Of a stretch of DNA of 64,000 bases, positions 23,681-32,699 are shown one piece after another. A program made the position numbers and the translations under genes. The stretch's first letter is position 1, and each line of letters opens with the position of its first letter. The notes under the pieces were generated by a model. That model saw only the letters and a program-made list of their open reading frames with translations, searched no databases and was not told where the DNA came from. Source of the stretch: Parietaria judaica. Lineage: Eukaryota; Streptophyta; Magnoliopsida; Rosales; Urticaceae. The stretch spans positions 56,718,724-56,782,723 of the forward strand of contig OX940860.1 in the NCBI GenBank assembly GCA_954871525.1, written 5' to 3'.

Positions 23681-23814
23681 TGTAGAAAGTGGATTGGGAA
23701 AAGTGATTTTCTCATTCATGAATTTAGGTATTTGCATCCCTAATTACAAGAGAATAAAATAACGGTAAAAGTACCAAAACTATAAACACTCACTAAGCTA
23801 TACAATATTCAACA
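23681..23814 (-). repeat. 5' LTR of copia element 3
   Basis: 134 bp, partner of 18687-18820, followed by TSD TATAT. Confidence 0.9.
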
Positions 23815-23819
23815 TATAT

Positions 23820-24055
23820 CAAACATAAATATCGTTAAACTTGAAACTCAAAACTGAAGATAAGTCAAATGTATTATTATACTTGAAAATCAAATACACC
23901 AAACACACGTTACAACGTAAAGACAGACACAAAACACAATCACAACACACAACATCACATAATATTCCTAAATCCTAAACAACAAACTTAATCAATCCAG
24001 CACAATAACACTAATTAATAACGCAATAATAGTAATGTAGATTAATCGCGGGTGA
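23820..24055 (-). other. 3' flank of the short paralog
   Basis: It shares words with 10290-10424, such as AGACAGACACAAAACACAA, CATCACATAAT and CCTAAACAACAAA. The duplication therefore includes 3' untranslated sequence. Confidence 0.55.
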
Positions 24056-24523
24056 TCAGCGTATGACACGGCCGCCGCAGGTGTAGGTGACGTTGCAGGA
24101 GTCGCCGACGACGAGGGTGTACCGGTGGACGGGGCGGGAGAGGAAGTCGGGGAGGCGGACAAGCATCTCGCAGACGCAGTCCGTGTCGATCTCGTACAGC
24201 CACCGGCAGCAGTCCTCCTCCTCCTGTGACAGCGGGCCGCTGTGGTGACGATGACGGTGACCGTGTCGCCTGTGCCGGTTGTGGTGCGATGAGTCCCCCT
24301 CCTCGGCCGTCGGTGGAGCAGGAGGTGGCAGCGGGCTGTACGGGATCATCGAACACGCGTAATTGGCCAGCGCCATCTGCGACACGCACACCGGACGGGG
24401 CGTAAGCTCGTCCCCCAACCCCCCAATGATCCCCTCTGTCTTATTCTCCTTCTCCGCCACCGCTGTCAGCGCCAACGTCGCCACGATCAGCACGGGAATA
24501 ATGAAACCTCTTACTCTCTCCAT
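24056..24523 (-). CDS. secreted eight-cysteine (LTP/2S-albumin-like) protein with His-rich loop
   Basis: 155 residues, paralog of 10425-11126 with the same MERVRGFIIPVLIVA start. The signal peptide covers about residues 1-23. Cysteines at 46, 57, 105, 106, 116, 118, 143 and 149 give C-X10-C-X47-CC-X9-CXC-X24-C-X5-C, identical to the long paralog except for the Cys2-Cys3 loop. That loop has a Pro-rich start (PLPPPAPP) and one His/Arg cluster (about 80-94, SHHNRHRRHGHRHRHH) but lacks the poly-Asp tracts. The mature N-terminus before Cys1 is longer (KENKTEGIIGGLG) and has a possible N-glycosylation site NKT. Homology of promoters and 3' flanks shows the two genes arose by tandem segmental duplication. 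The function is unknown to me; lipid or metal binding in the secretory pathway is inference. Confidence 0.88.
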   Translation of the reverse strand: MERVRGFIIPVLIVATLALTAVAEKENKTEGIIGGLGDELTPRPVCVSQMALANYACSMIPYSPLPPPAPPTAEEGDSSHHNRHRRHGHRHRHHSGPLSQEEEDCCRWLYEIDTDCVCEMLVRLPDFLSRPVHRYTLVVGDSCNVTYTCGGRVIR

Positions 24524-24617
24524 TTCTTATGTATTTCGATCTGTTCCTTGACTCTTTTTCTTTTTTTCTTCCTCAAGCGAGCTTGTGTTTGTGAAGACTG
24601 TATGGTGGCTCGTGGGG

Positions 24618-24625
24618 TTTATATA
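24618..24625 (-). promoter_or_regulatory. TATA box of the short paralog
   Basis: TATATAAA on the minus strand, about 95 bases upstream of the ATG at 24523. Confidence 0.65.
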
Positions 24626-24667
24626 TCATGAATTATCGGTGAAGATTGATATTTTTGAATACAAAAT

Positions 24668-24725
24668 GGGGAATTGCAAAGAGGGTGTGTTAGGGTTTCG
24701 GGTTGTGAATAGTTGGGAATTCTTC
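24668..24725 (-). promoter_or_regulatory. conserved promoter block with telo-box, copy 2
   Basis: Near-identical to 11211-11266, at a similar position relative to the TATA box. Contains AAACCCTA on the coding strand. Confidence 0.6.
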
Positions 24726-24798
24726 TTCTCATTGCTTTGGTGTGATTATCTTCGTTAGGTGGCTTGTAATTTAGGGTTATTTATGTGATGAAAATACT

Positions 24799-24818
24799 GC
24801 ATGCATGCAATGCATGCG
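24799..24818. promoter_or_regulatory. RY-type motif cluster
   Basis: CATGCATG plus an adjacent TGCATGC lie about 280 bp upstream of the short paralog. RY elements (CATGCATG) bind B3 factors of the ABI3/FUS3/LEC2 group in seed promoters. The long paralog lacks the motif at the equivalent place. Confidence 0.45.
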
Positions 24819-25127
24819 TGAGTCAAACGTTGACATTTCACCAATATTTTGAGATTTGCATTAAAGAATTTTACAGTGAGTCACCAAGTTTTCATTCATT
24901 TTTGTTTGGGGTTATTGTAAAGCTGCCTCTGCTAAGATATCGATTTCTTTAGTTACTTGTAATGAGGTGAGCCATGGTTCTCATAGGTGAAGCCACGGCT
25001 GCGAAACCGGTCCTAACTAGGACTAAACAGGCCCGATTCCATGTTTGAAAACGGGCCCGGCCCGATTCCACTTTCTTTCGAGCTGGTACAGCATACAGGC
25101 CTTAGGGGTCTAAATTTTTCACTCATC

Positions 25128-25225
25128 AAGTCCTCTTTTTGTGTTGTAATATAAAGTATAAACCAATGTACCAAAAGTCCTCTTTTTGTGTTGTAATATA
25201 AAGTATAAACCAATGTACCAAGTCC
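25128..25225. repeat. 47-bp direct duplication
   Basis: A 45-47 bp unit starting AAGTCCTCTTTTTGTG occurs twice head to tail. Nothing else is recognised in 24819-25362. Confidence 0.8.
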
Positions 25226-25362
25226 AGACAGACAATATTACAGTAAAATTGTATACGACGATGTCGTTTAACGTATGAGCAAACGACACAAGATGGTTTC
25301 CATTTCTGAATTTTTATTTTCTTAGCTTCCACTAAACTTTTATACGACGACGTCGTTTAAAC

Positions 25363-26434
25363 CAAGGTTCGCATTTTCGACGATAATCGTCGATAATCGC
25401 CGATTTTTGGTCTTTTCGGTAGTTACCGGTAAGTTGCCGGCTCTAATACTTATCGTTTTATATACTTTTCGACGATTATCGAGCTTTTCGATAAAACCTT
25501 TCCCAACCGATTTTCGACAAAATGCGTGTAAAAAATAGGTACTTTTCGGTTAAATGAAAAAAAAAAATTCACGGCAAAAATACCAATTAAACTTTCGGCA
25601 AAAATAATTATACTCACACAAGAGCACCCCACCCCGTCACGTCACGTCACTCCGACCGGACGGCGGCGGCGCGCGCGTGTGGTGGTGTAACATTTGTGTG
25701 AGTCCTCCCTCATCCACAAAATCCTATGACCCAAAGGGCTCAAGCCTTTGTCCCTAATATTTGGTATATAAACATCACCAAACTCTTGTCATCTATCAAT
25801 GTGGGACTTTTTGTTATTCAACTAATATCACACATTCACACTTAACATACACATACACATACACTTCACCTAATAATTTAACTTAATATTACACACTTCA
25901 AATAATATTATACACTTAACATACATATTAACTTCACCTAACATACATATACATTTAATATGTATATTCATTTAATATTATACACTTCAACTAATATTAA
26001 ATTTGTTAACATACATATACAATTAACATGCATATTCACTTAATATTACACACTTAATTAACATACATATTCACTTCACATAATAATTTGACTTAATATT
26101 ATACACTTAAACTAATAAAGTGACTTAATATTATACACTTAAACTAATAAAGTGACTTAATATTAGTGTTTTAGATTTGAGACTAGTGATGGAATTATAT
26201 GTGTGTATGACTTTATTTACATATGTTTTGTGGTATGATATTATAAAAATATTTTGTAAGTTTTCCATCGAAAAGTATCGAAAAGTGTCGATAATCCGTC
26301 GATAATCTTCGAAAAGTATCGGTAATCGGTAAGCTACAGTATTATAAGTTTTCCGTCGGTTAATCGGTAAGCTATCGATTAATCCGTCGAAAACGGTAAC
26401 CGATTTATCGACAATCTCGGTAAGTTGAACCTTG
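25363..26434. mobile_element. non-autonomous hAT-type element
   Basis: Termini CAAGGTTC and GAACCTTG form the TIR and are flanked by a perfect 8-bp duplication GTTTAAAC (25355-25362, 26435-26442). Subterminal regions on both sides carry many copies of CGATAATCG, CGAAAAGTATCG and CGGTAA words, as in hAT elements with subterminal transposase-binding repeats. The interior (about 25700-26200) is AT-rich with irregular repeats of TAATATTACACACTT-like sequence. No transposase ORF. Confidence 0.85.
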
Positions 26435-26442
26435 GTTTAAAC

Positions 26443-27138
26443 CATACACTATTTCCGAACAACAAGCTTTCTTTCCTTTGAAAAAAAAATAAAACTGTCT
26501 TAAAAAGCCTTTTGAAAACGTTCGACATGGCTGTAGTGTGCAAACTCATCGAAAACGTTGTATCGAATTTTAATGACTAGTTCAATTTTCAAACGTTCTT
26601 CAAAGTTATGTAAACAAAAACATTCCTACATTGATTGATAAACATTCATCAGTTTTCTCTCCAACAAAAACTCAAAACTTGCTATACATTCTAAAGATTC
26701 TCTTTTCAGTTCCGTTTGTATCCTAGACGGGGCGACTATTACTTCAAGGAAACCGTTGTCCGTGCTTCAAAGTAGATCAAACTCGCCTGTTTTGAAGCTC
26801 TCGTCTTAACCGCGGCTGACCTGGGGTCGCGTTGAGATCGACCCGTAAATGCGGGCGACGCGGAGCCAAAGCTTCAACAGCCACCGAATGTCGCCACAAC
26901 CAAGCCAATGAATCGAATATTCAGGCCAACCACAGAGAGATTCCCTCGAGAAGCCATTCTAAACTCCCGCCACCACACTCTCCTTGCCCGATAGCACGGT
27001 GAGTTCAAAGAAACAAGCCTTATTATCCATGGCAGCAAGCTTCACTTCATTCTTACTCTCCTCCATGATCTCAACAAACAAGATGATCAACCAAATCAAA
27101 CAACAATCACACTACAATTGCTCACCCTATAACTCGAG
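26443..27138. other. intergenic DNA between hAT element and PORR gene
   Basis: No gene is seen. The last part is probably 3' untranslated sequence of the minus-strand PORR gene. Confidence 0.5.
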
Positions 27139-28341
27139 TTACAAGCTTTCTTCACCATCCATGGCAACGAGCTTCACATCCTCCTTACTCTCCTCCCTCT
27201 GCAGCCTCAACCTTTCTTTCCTTTCTTGCCAACCTTCCTCCATAAGCTCAACAAATCGGTCCTTGATCTCGAGCAACGGGTCGCGGGCAACGATCCGATC
27301 ACCCTCGTACGCCTCCCTAAGCATCGCCGTCTTGATCCCGCCTTTCAGCGACAAGTAGAAAATCCCCGAATGCCGAGTGAACGCGGTTTCAAACGCATTC
27401 GAGAACAGAAACTCCTCGCCAAACTTCCCCAGGATCGGCACGGCGATCCTCTTGTGCACCGACAGCGAGAGAAGCTCGTGGAACACCCCGACGCTCCGCT
27501 TCTCCTTCTCCGGTGAGGCCTGGTCCAGGCATGTGGCGTCCTCGTAGGGCGACAGATAGTCGAGCTCCAGCCAATCCCGAACCCACTCCCTCATCTCCTT
27601 CTTCAGCACGAACCCCGCCGGGAGCTTGTACTGGAAGTTAGGCCGGATCCGGATCCCCGTCGCTCTCGATTCCTCCTCAGCGCGGAGCTCGATCGCCGAT
27701 TTCGCGAAATTAGGGTTCCAAGACGCCAATTCGAGGAACGATTTCTCTTCCCCCGCGAATCGGAAGTACTCCGGGTGTTTGGGAACCAGATTGGTGAGGA
27801 AATCGTTGGGGAAACCGAAGTCTCTCTTCACGTGAGCCAATTTCTCGGCGCTCAAGACCTTGTCCTTCGACATCATCAGCAACTTGCAGAGCTTGGAGAC
27901 CAGGAAACCCTCGTTCTCGGCGTAAATCCGCCGCTCCTCCTCCAGGAAGCTTCGGAGCCTCGGGCTGGCCCGGGCGAACGGAACCGGCTCGGTTTTGGGC
28001 TTGATCCGGTCGAGGTAGACATCGAAGAGGGTAGGGTTTTGCGCGATGAAGGTCTTGGCTCGGACGCCGAGGCGGAGCCTCTCGCGGCGCTTCTCGAGGT
28101 AGCGGATGGGGATGGCGTGGCCGGGCTCGTTGAGGACCTCCTTGACGACCCGCGCGCAGAGCTTGTAGCGCTTGTCGTTCTCGATGGCCTGGTCTAGGCT
28201 TTGGTCCTTCCGCCACGCGACTTTCAGGCTCGAGATGTGTCTGCCGCCGAGGAGGTCGCCGAGCTTGAGCTGTGCTCGAGACGCAACAATGGCGGCGAGG
28301 TTGAAGGAATGGCGACCAGGAGTTGGGGTTTTCAACAGCAT
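27139..28341 (-). CDS. PORR-domain organelle RNA-binding protein (WTF1/RPD1 family)
   Basis: 400 residues in one exon, a usual length for the family. The N-terminus is rich in Arg/Ser/Ala with few acidic residues (LKTPTPGRHSFNLAAIVASRAQ), consistent with an organelle transit peptide. From about residue 38 the plant organelle RNA recognition domain follows. It includes KVAWRKDQSLDQAIENDKR, the RYLEKRRERLRLGVRAKTFIAQNPTLF segment, the SKDKVLSAEKLAHVKRDFGFPNDFL helix pair, and later PNFQYKLPAGFVLKKEMREWV and a FYLSLKGGIKTAMLREAY segment near the C-terminus. Known members bind group II introns and promote organelle intron splicing. The target organelle and intron cannot be told here. The tail (ERLRLQREESKEDVK) is charged. 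The start is the first in-frame ATG at the head of the transit-like sequence. This is the best-preserved ordinary host gene in the window. Confidence 0.88.
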   Translation of the reverse strand: MLLKTPTPGRHSFNLAAIVASRAQLKLGDLLGGRHISSLKVAWRKDQSLDQAIENDKRYKLCARVVKEVLNEPGHAIPIRYLEKRRERLRLGVRAKTFIAQNPTLFDVYLDRIKPKTEPVPFARASPRLRSFLEEERRIYAENEGFLVSKLCKLLMMSKDKVLSAEKLAHVKRDFGFPNDFLTNLVPKHPEYFRFAGEEKSFLELASWNPNFAKSAIELRAEEESRATGIRIRPNFQYKLPAGFVLKKEMREWVRDWLELDYLSPYEDATCLDQASPEKEKRSVGVFHELLSLSVHKRIAVPILGKFGEEFLFSNAFETAFTRHSGIFYLSLKGGIKTAMLREAYEGDRIVARDPLLEIKDRFVELMEEGWQERKERLRLQREESKEDVKLVAMDGEESL

Positions 28342-28632
28342 ATCTGAACGAACCAGAGCTTGTTGAGTCGAGAGAGACGAAGCTGAGGTTCAGGGTTTAA
28401 GCGGCAATAGTATAGATGTTTATGGGCTGTACTTTTGGTTTTGGGCCTATTATACTTTGAAATGGTTCATATTAAGGATTTTACTTTTTGGGCCTAATCT
28501 TTAGATACTTATGCCCCAATATTCTGCAATATGCACTAAAGGCAAACTTGATGACATTGCTGCTACAATCTTAAATTTCAGGGGCAAATGAACCAAATAG
28601 TAAAATAGAACAATTACTCTAATCTACAATCT
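28342..28632. other. PORR gene upstream region
   Basis: A 5' leader/promoter is expected here. There is no clear TATA box and no other gene. Confidence 0.5.
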
Positions 28633-28906
28633 TAAATTACGCTCGATTTCGATTTCGAGTTCTAGACTTCGTATTTTCGAAAAATGTGACGAGGCTTGTG
28701 AAATGGGGAAACTAGATAACGAAAGGACGGACACGATGCAAAAATCGGAATTCAAAAATATTACCCGGTAAAAAAGTTACGAAAGAAAAACGTACCTTTT
28801 ACTATTTACCGGAAGAAAATAAGCTCGTGAATCCGAATGAGCCGTCCTGCCTCAAATTTATAAAGTTTCTCGGAAATTAAAAATTCCCAAAAAACTAGGG
28901 GGTTAA
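28633..28906 (+). repeat. copy of the element's 3' internal end including polypurine tract
   Basis: Nearly identical to 38985-39257, from TTTCGATTTCGAGTTC to the purine tract ACTAGGGGGTTAA. It is a remnant of a neighbouring element body sharing the left LTR. Confidence 0.85.
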
Positions 28907-30189
28907 TGTTACGGGTATTTTACGCAATTGATTTAATATTAATTAACAAAAGAAAAATTATTTAAATTAATTTTTCTTTTATCAATTAATTAATTTTATA
29001 ATCAATTTTACCCCAAATTATTCACCGGAAGCCCGTTTTCGAAAAATAAAGGGTCCAGATGATCCCAAAAATATCGAAACACCCAAAATCGATATAAAAT
29101 TTGTAAAAAACGGCCTCGGGAAACACCCGGGACCTCCGGGACACGCCGGGAAACACCCGGGCGGGTCCCACAAGCCCCCAAAGGTCAGCCGCCGCGTGGC
29201 AGCACCCCTGCAGGCCCTCCAAGGGTCAAAATCCTGTTCCTCCACGTGTTGGTCATCTGGTGGGGGAGGGAGAAGGCTGATGTCAGCGTCATGACATCGG
29301 CTGACGTCATCGCCTTGGAGGGAAAGGCTTCCACGCGCGCCGCCCACGTTTGCCGCGCGTGTAGGCGCGTCCGGCTTCGGATGAGGGCGTCGATTGCGGC
29401 GTTGGATCGGCCACGTCCTGAGGATGCGAAAAACTATATTATTTTGCACCAGGGGCCTCCCGAATCAAAAGATAATTGCGTTTGAATCCCCGAGTTCTCT
29501 TATAAATAGAAGCTCGGTTTTCACTTAACGGTAACTCGATTCTCACACCGAGAACTCGCCCTAAACTCTCTCTACACCCTCTATAACTTGCCTCCCATCA
29601 AATATCACTCTAATGTTGAGCGTCGGAGGTGAATCAGGGGGTACCCCCCCCCCCCCCCCCCCCCGGTTCTCCCTGATCTCGGGTGTTGTTTTGTTCAGGT
29701 TCTGAGAGAGAAAAAATACATTTGAGCGGAAGTTCTGGAGAAGATTCTGGCACGATCTAAGACCCTCCTTGCCAAGGTTCTAGGTCCGTGAGGTGCTCGT
29801 TCTATCCAGTATTCTTGTATCTCCGGCAGATATACAGATTACGCGGATAGCCCGAGGACCCGGATCTGTCCCCGTGACGCCGGTCGAGGGTCTAATCTGT
29901 CAGGGTTCACTTGAGAGTCAATACTGTGACCCCCCCTACACGGTGGTCAGGAATCCTTTTTTGGTGTCCCGAACCTGTAATCCGGGCCAGGCCAAGTCCT
30001 GGCCCTATTAGCGACAGGTAGTGGAGTTTACCACGGATTTTTGATCATCGAGTCAGTGGAGGATCCGATTGACTCGAAAGTCCAGGTGCCCAAGCCCAAA
30101 GTTCACAAAAGTCAACAAGACGACATTGGGCCCGGCCCAACACAAGCAATTGGGCCGCTGAATGTTTGAAGCATTTTTCTGCATCAACA
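28907..30189 (+). repeat. left LTR of gypsy A
   Basis: About 1283 bp, TGTTACGG...ATCAACA. TATAAATAG at 29501-29509 and a 21-base poly-C run at 29644-29664 lie within. It is highly similar to the right LTR. Confidence 0.9.
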
Positions 30190-30190
30190 T

Positions 30191-30210
30191 TTTGGCGCTA
30201 GAAGGAGGGG
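30191..30210 (+). promoter_or_regulatory. primer binding region, gypsy A
   Basis: TTTGGCGCTAGAAGGAGGGG follows the left LTR. The TTGGCGC start is typical of primer sites of plant gypsy elements; the tRNA was not identified. Confidence 0.7.
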
Positions 30211-30389
30211 GCTCACGAGTTTAAGCCTCGAGTCCCTACCAGCAAATTCGACCACCACGGTCGCTCCACACCAAATACGGTGCACGCACACTGCGTCACC
30301 ACCAACAAGGTTTCTGCCACGTTGCAGAACCGCCCGCCGTGCATATCTGTATATATACACACATCTACATATATATACAAAACAAAACA

Positions 30390-30431
<42 letters not shown>

Positions 30432-31475
30432 CACAAAAAAAGGGGTGATCAGCAAACTCACCCTATATATCAATACACAAATATATATATAGATATATTA
30501 TACATATATACAAGTAAATATATATGTATATACGTATATCTATATACAAGAAAAAGAAAAGGGATGAGAAGAAGCAGATCATCGGCAACACGATCGACCA
30601 AGCTTTCCTCGTCTCCACGCCGGAAAGCTCGCCGCGACAGCCGGCAAGGCCGCTCAGCGCTCCGGCTCCACGGTTTCACGACGGAAGCCCCCGCCAAAAG
30701 CTCGTTGACGACGTAGCCTCTTTGCGCGCATGGGACCCTAGCCGAAGCACCGCTGCCCGCCACCGGCACGGACTTGCCGGACAGCCCTCGACGCGACACG
30801 CAACCACATCGCCGGCGCTGGGATCGGAATCGGAATCCTCACCGCCGTGATCACGGCGACATAACGGCAGAGCCACGCGCAGATAAACCCCGCCACGGAG
30901 GGAGCCCGCTGCTCCAAGCTCCTTCGAGCTCGCCAAGAGTTCGGAAACTCTACCGGTCAGTTCCTCCACGAACGCCGGCGACCCCGAGGCGACCTCCAGG
31001 CGCGTTTCTCCGCCACCGCGAACCGCCTCGCCGCTGCCCGCCATGTCATGCACCTTCGATCTGGAGTTAGGGCGCAGCCCATCACCGCTGCGCACGGCGG
31101 CGAACTCCGGCGTCATCGACGGGCTCGCTGCACCACTCACCGCCGTCGTCCTCCCGCCTGAACTTGGGAGCCCCGCTGCCAGAGCGTTCGCCCGGAATCA
31201 CCGTCACCACCGAGATCGGCGGCAAATTTCCGGTGGTCTGAGTCGAGCCGACGGCGAAGACGATGGTTTCCTATGCTGGAAAAAAAAAAAAAAGAGCCTC
31301 CTGATCGTCGAAGGAGAGAAAAAAAAAGAAAAAAAAGGGAAAAGAAACGAAAAGAAAAGAAAAGAGGAAAGAAGAAAAAAAAATGTATAAAAGCAATAAT
31401 ATATATAATAAGTAATATATATACTTATTACTTATTAAAGGCCCGCCTTTACGAAACGACGTCAAAGTTGCATCC
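30211..31475 (+). other. 5' leader of gypsy A with microsatellites
   Basis: (TA)n at 30391-30427 and further TA-rich DNA to 30545. A GC-rich block (30560-31270) is open on both strands but shows no domain I know. A purine-rich A/G tract (31276-31385) follows. Confidence 0.55.
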
Positions 31476-31484
31476 GGGCCAAGA

Positions 31485-31590
31485 TGACGATTTGAGATTT
31501 TATCTCGGTCGTCCCAGCGACCCCAGATTTTATCTCGGTCCTCCCAACGACCTCAGATTTCATCGCGGTCGTCTCAACAACCTCACCACC
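31485..31590 (+). repeat. 35-bp tandem repeat, three copies
   Basis: The unit contains GATTT.ATCTCGGTCGTCC.A.CGACC. It shares the core (T)CTCGGTC...CAACGACCT with the 91-bp repeats at 34211-34640. Confidence 0.75.
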
Positions 31591-31603
31591 CACTTCTTCA
31601 AAG

Positions 31604-32480
31604 ATGTCAGTCAACCTCTCCGATGACACCACGTGCGGCCCCACCGAGGGTGCTGCCTTGAGCGCCGAGACACAAAGCCCAACTCAGAGTCAGCCGGCGG
31701 CGAGCGTCCGCTCAGATGTCGCGAACGAGGCGCGATTATCACGACTGGAGAATAGTCAGTTTCGATTGGCAGGGTTAATCTCCAGATGCCTCGGGCTCAA
31801 CCACGTCGTCAATGACATCCTCGGCGGAAACGAATCCCCAGATCCGGAGCCGACGCAAAGAGACAGTCTCGAAACGTAACGACAACTCGCCCGAGAGGAC
31901 GCCCAGTCACTAGGGCCAACAGAGTCTCGATCGACCTGGAGGTCTCACAGCCCTCACCTCTCTCAAAGCACCCTGGCACCCCGAGACGAGGCAGACGCCA
32001 CTGCGCTAACCCTGACGATGGCCCCATCGGCCGTCTCAGAATGGAAAAACGAGCTCGAAGCACTCAGAAAGGAGAGATACGAGAGCTCGCCGCCGCCAAC
32101 GGCTCAAATTCAACCGTACGAAGCATGCTCGAAGGGACCATATCCCCCCTCGCCGACCATGTACTTGCGGAAGCAATTGTGGGAGATCTCCGCTCCCCAC
32201 CAAGCTTCGTCTACGACGGAAGCGGCGACCCGACATACCACTTGGTCCGATATCAGACCACGATGCAGCTGAAGAAATGCTCTGCTTCCACGATGTGTCA
32301 AGCATTTTGCCTCACCCTCGCAGGCCCAGCCTTCGAATGGTATCAGCGACTCCCGAAGCGCTCTATCAATTCATTCGAAGAGCTAAAAGAGAGTTTCCTC
32401 TCTCGATTTTCAAGCTCGCTGACGCAAAGAAAGGAGAAGTCCTACCAGTGGACGCTCAAGCAACGGGAAGACGAATATTC
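31604..32480 (+). pseudogene. gag module 1 of gypsy A (truncated)
   Basis: It starts MSVNLSDDTTCGPTEG with the coil-like stretch ARLSRLENSQFRLAGLISR, stops at 31877, and resumes in another frame from about 32041. The retrotransposon gag core is DLRSPPSFVYDGSGDP, TMCQAFCLTLAGPAFEWYQ and SFEELKESFLSRF. It breaks off after KQREDEYSSIFERI into the 20-bp repeats. It is homologous to gag module 2 at roughly two thirds identity by eye. Confidence 0.8.
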
Positions 32481-32489
32481 GAGTATATT

Positions 32490-32695
32490 CGAACGCATTC
32501 GAACACACTCGAAGGCGTTCGAAGAAACCCGAAGGCGTTCGAACACACTCGAAGGCGTTCGAAGAAACCCGAAGGCGTTCGAAGAAACCCGAAGGCGTTC
32601 AAAGAAACTCGTAGGCGTTTGAAGAAACTCGAAGGCGTTCGAACACACTCGAAGGCACTCGAACACATTCGAAGACACTCGAAGATGCTCGAAAC
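32490..32695 (+). repeat. 20-bp tandem repeat with TTCGAA cores
   Basis: About nine to ten units of CGTTCGAAGAAACCCGAAGG and CGTTCGAACACACTCGAAGG. The unit length is not a codon multiple, yet nearly all frames stay open. It marks the junction between the gag modules. Confidence 0.85.
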
Positions 32696-32699
32696 TTCG

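Larger units (their letters stand above)
18687..23814 (-). mobile_element. Ty1/copia element 3, minus strand, short LTRs, young
   Basis: Two 134-bp LTRs (18687-18820 and 23681-23814) differ at only three positions by eye, all transitions. A 5-bp duplication TATAT flanks the element (18682-18686, 23815-23819). The primer site matches initiator tRNA-Met perfectly. Pol is nearly intact, with one stop and one frameshift, but the gag N-terminal half is not recognisable. Confidence 0.93.

Noticed and set aside
30676..31140. Minus-strand 154-codon frame in the gypsy A leader
   Set aside because: GC-rich sequence is open on both strands, with no recognisable domain and no conserved partner. Left as leader.
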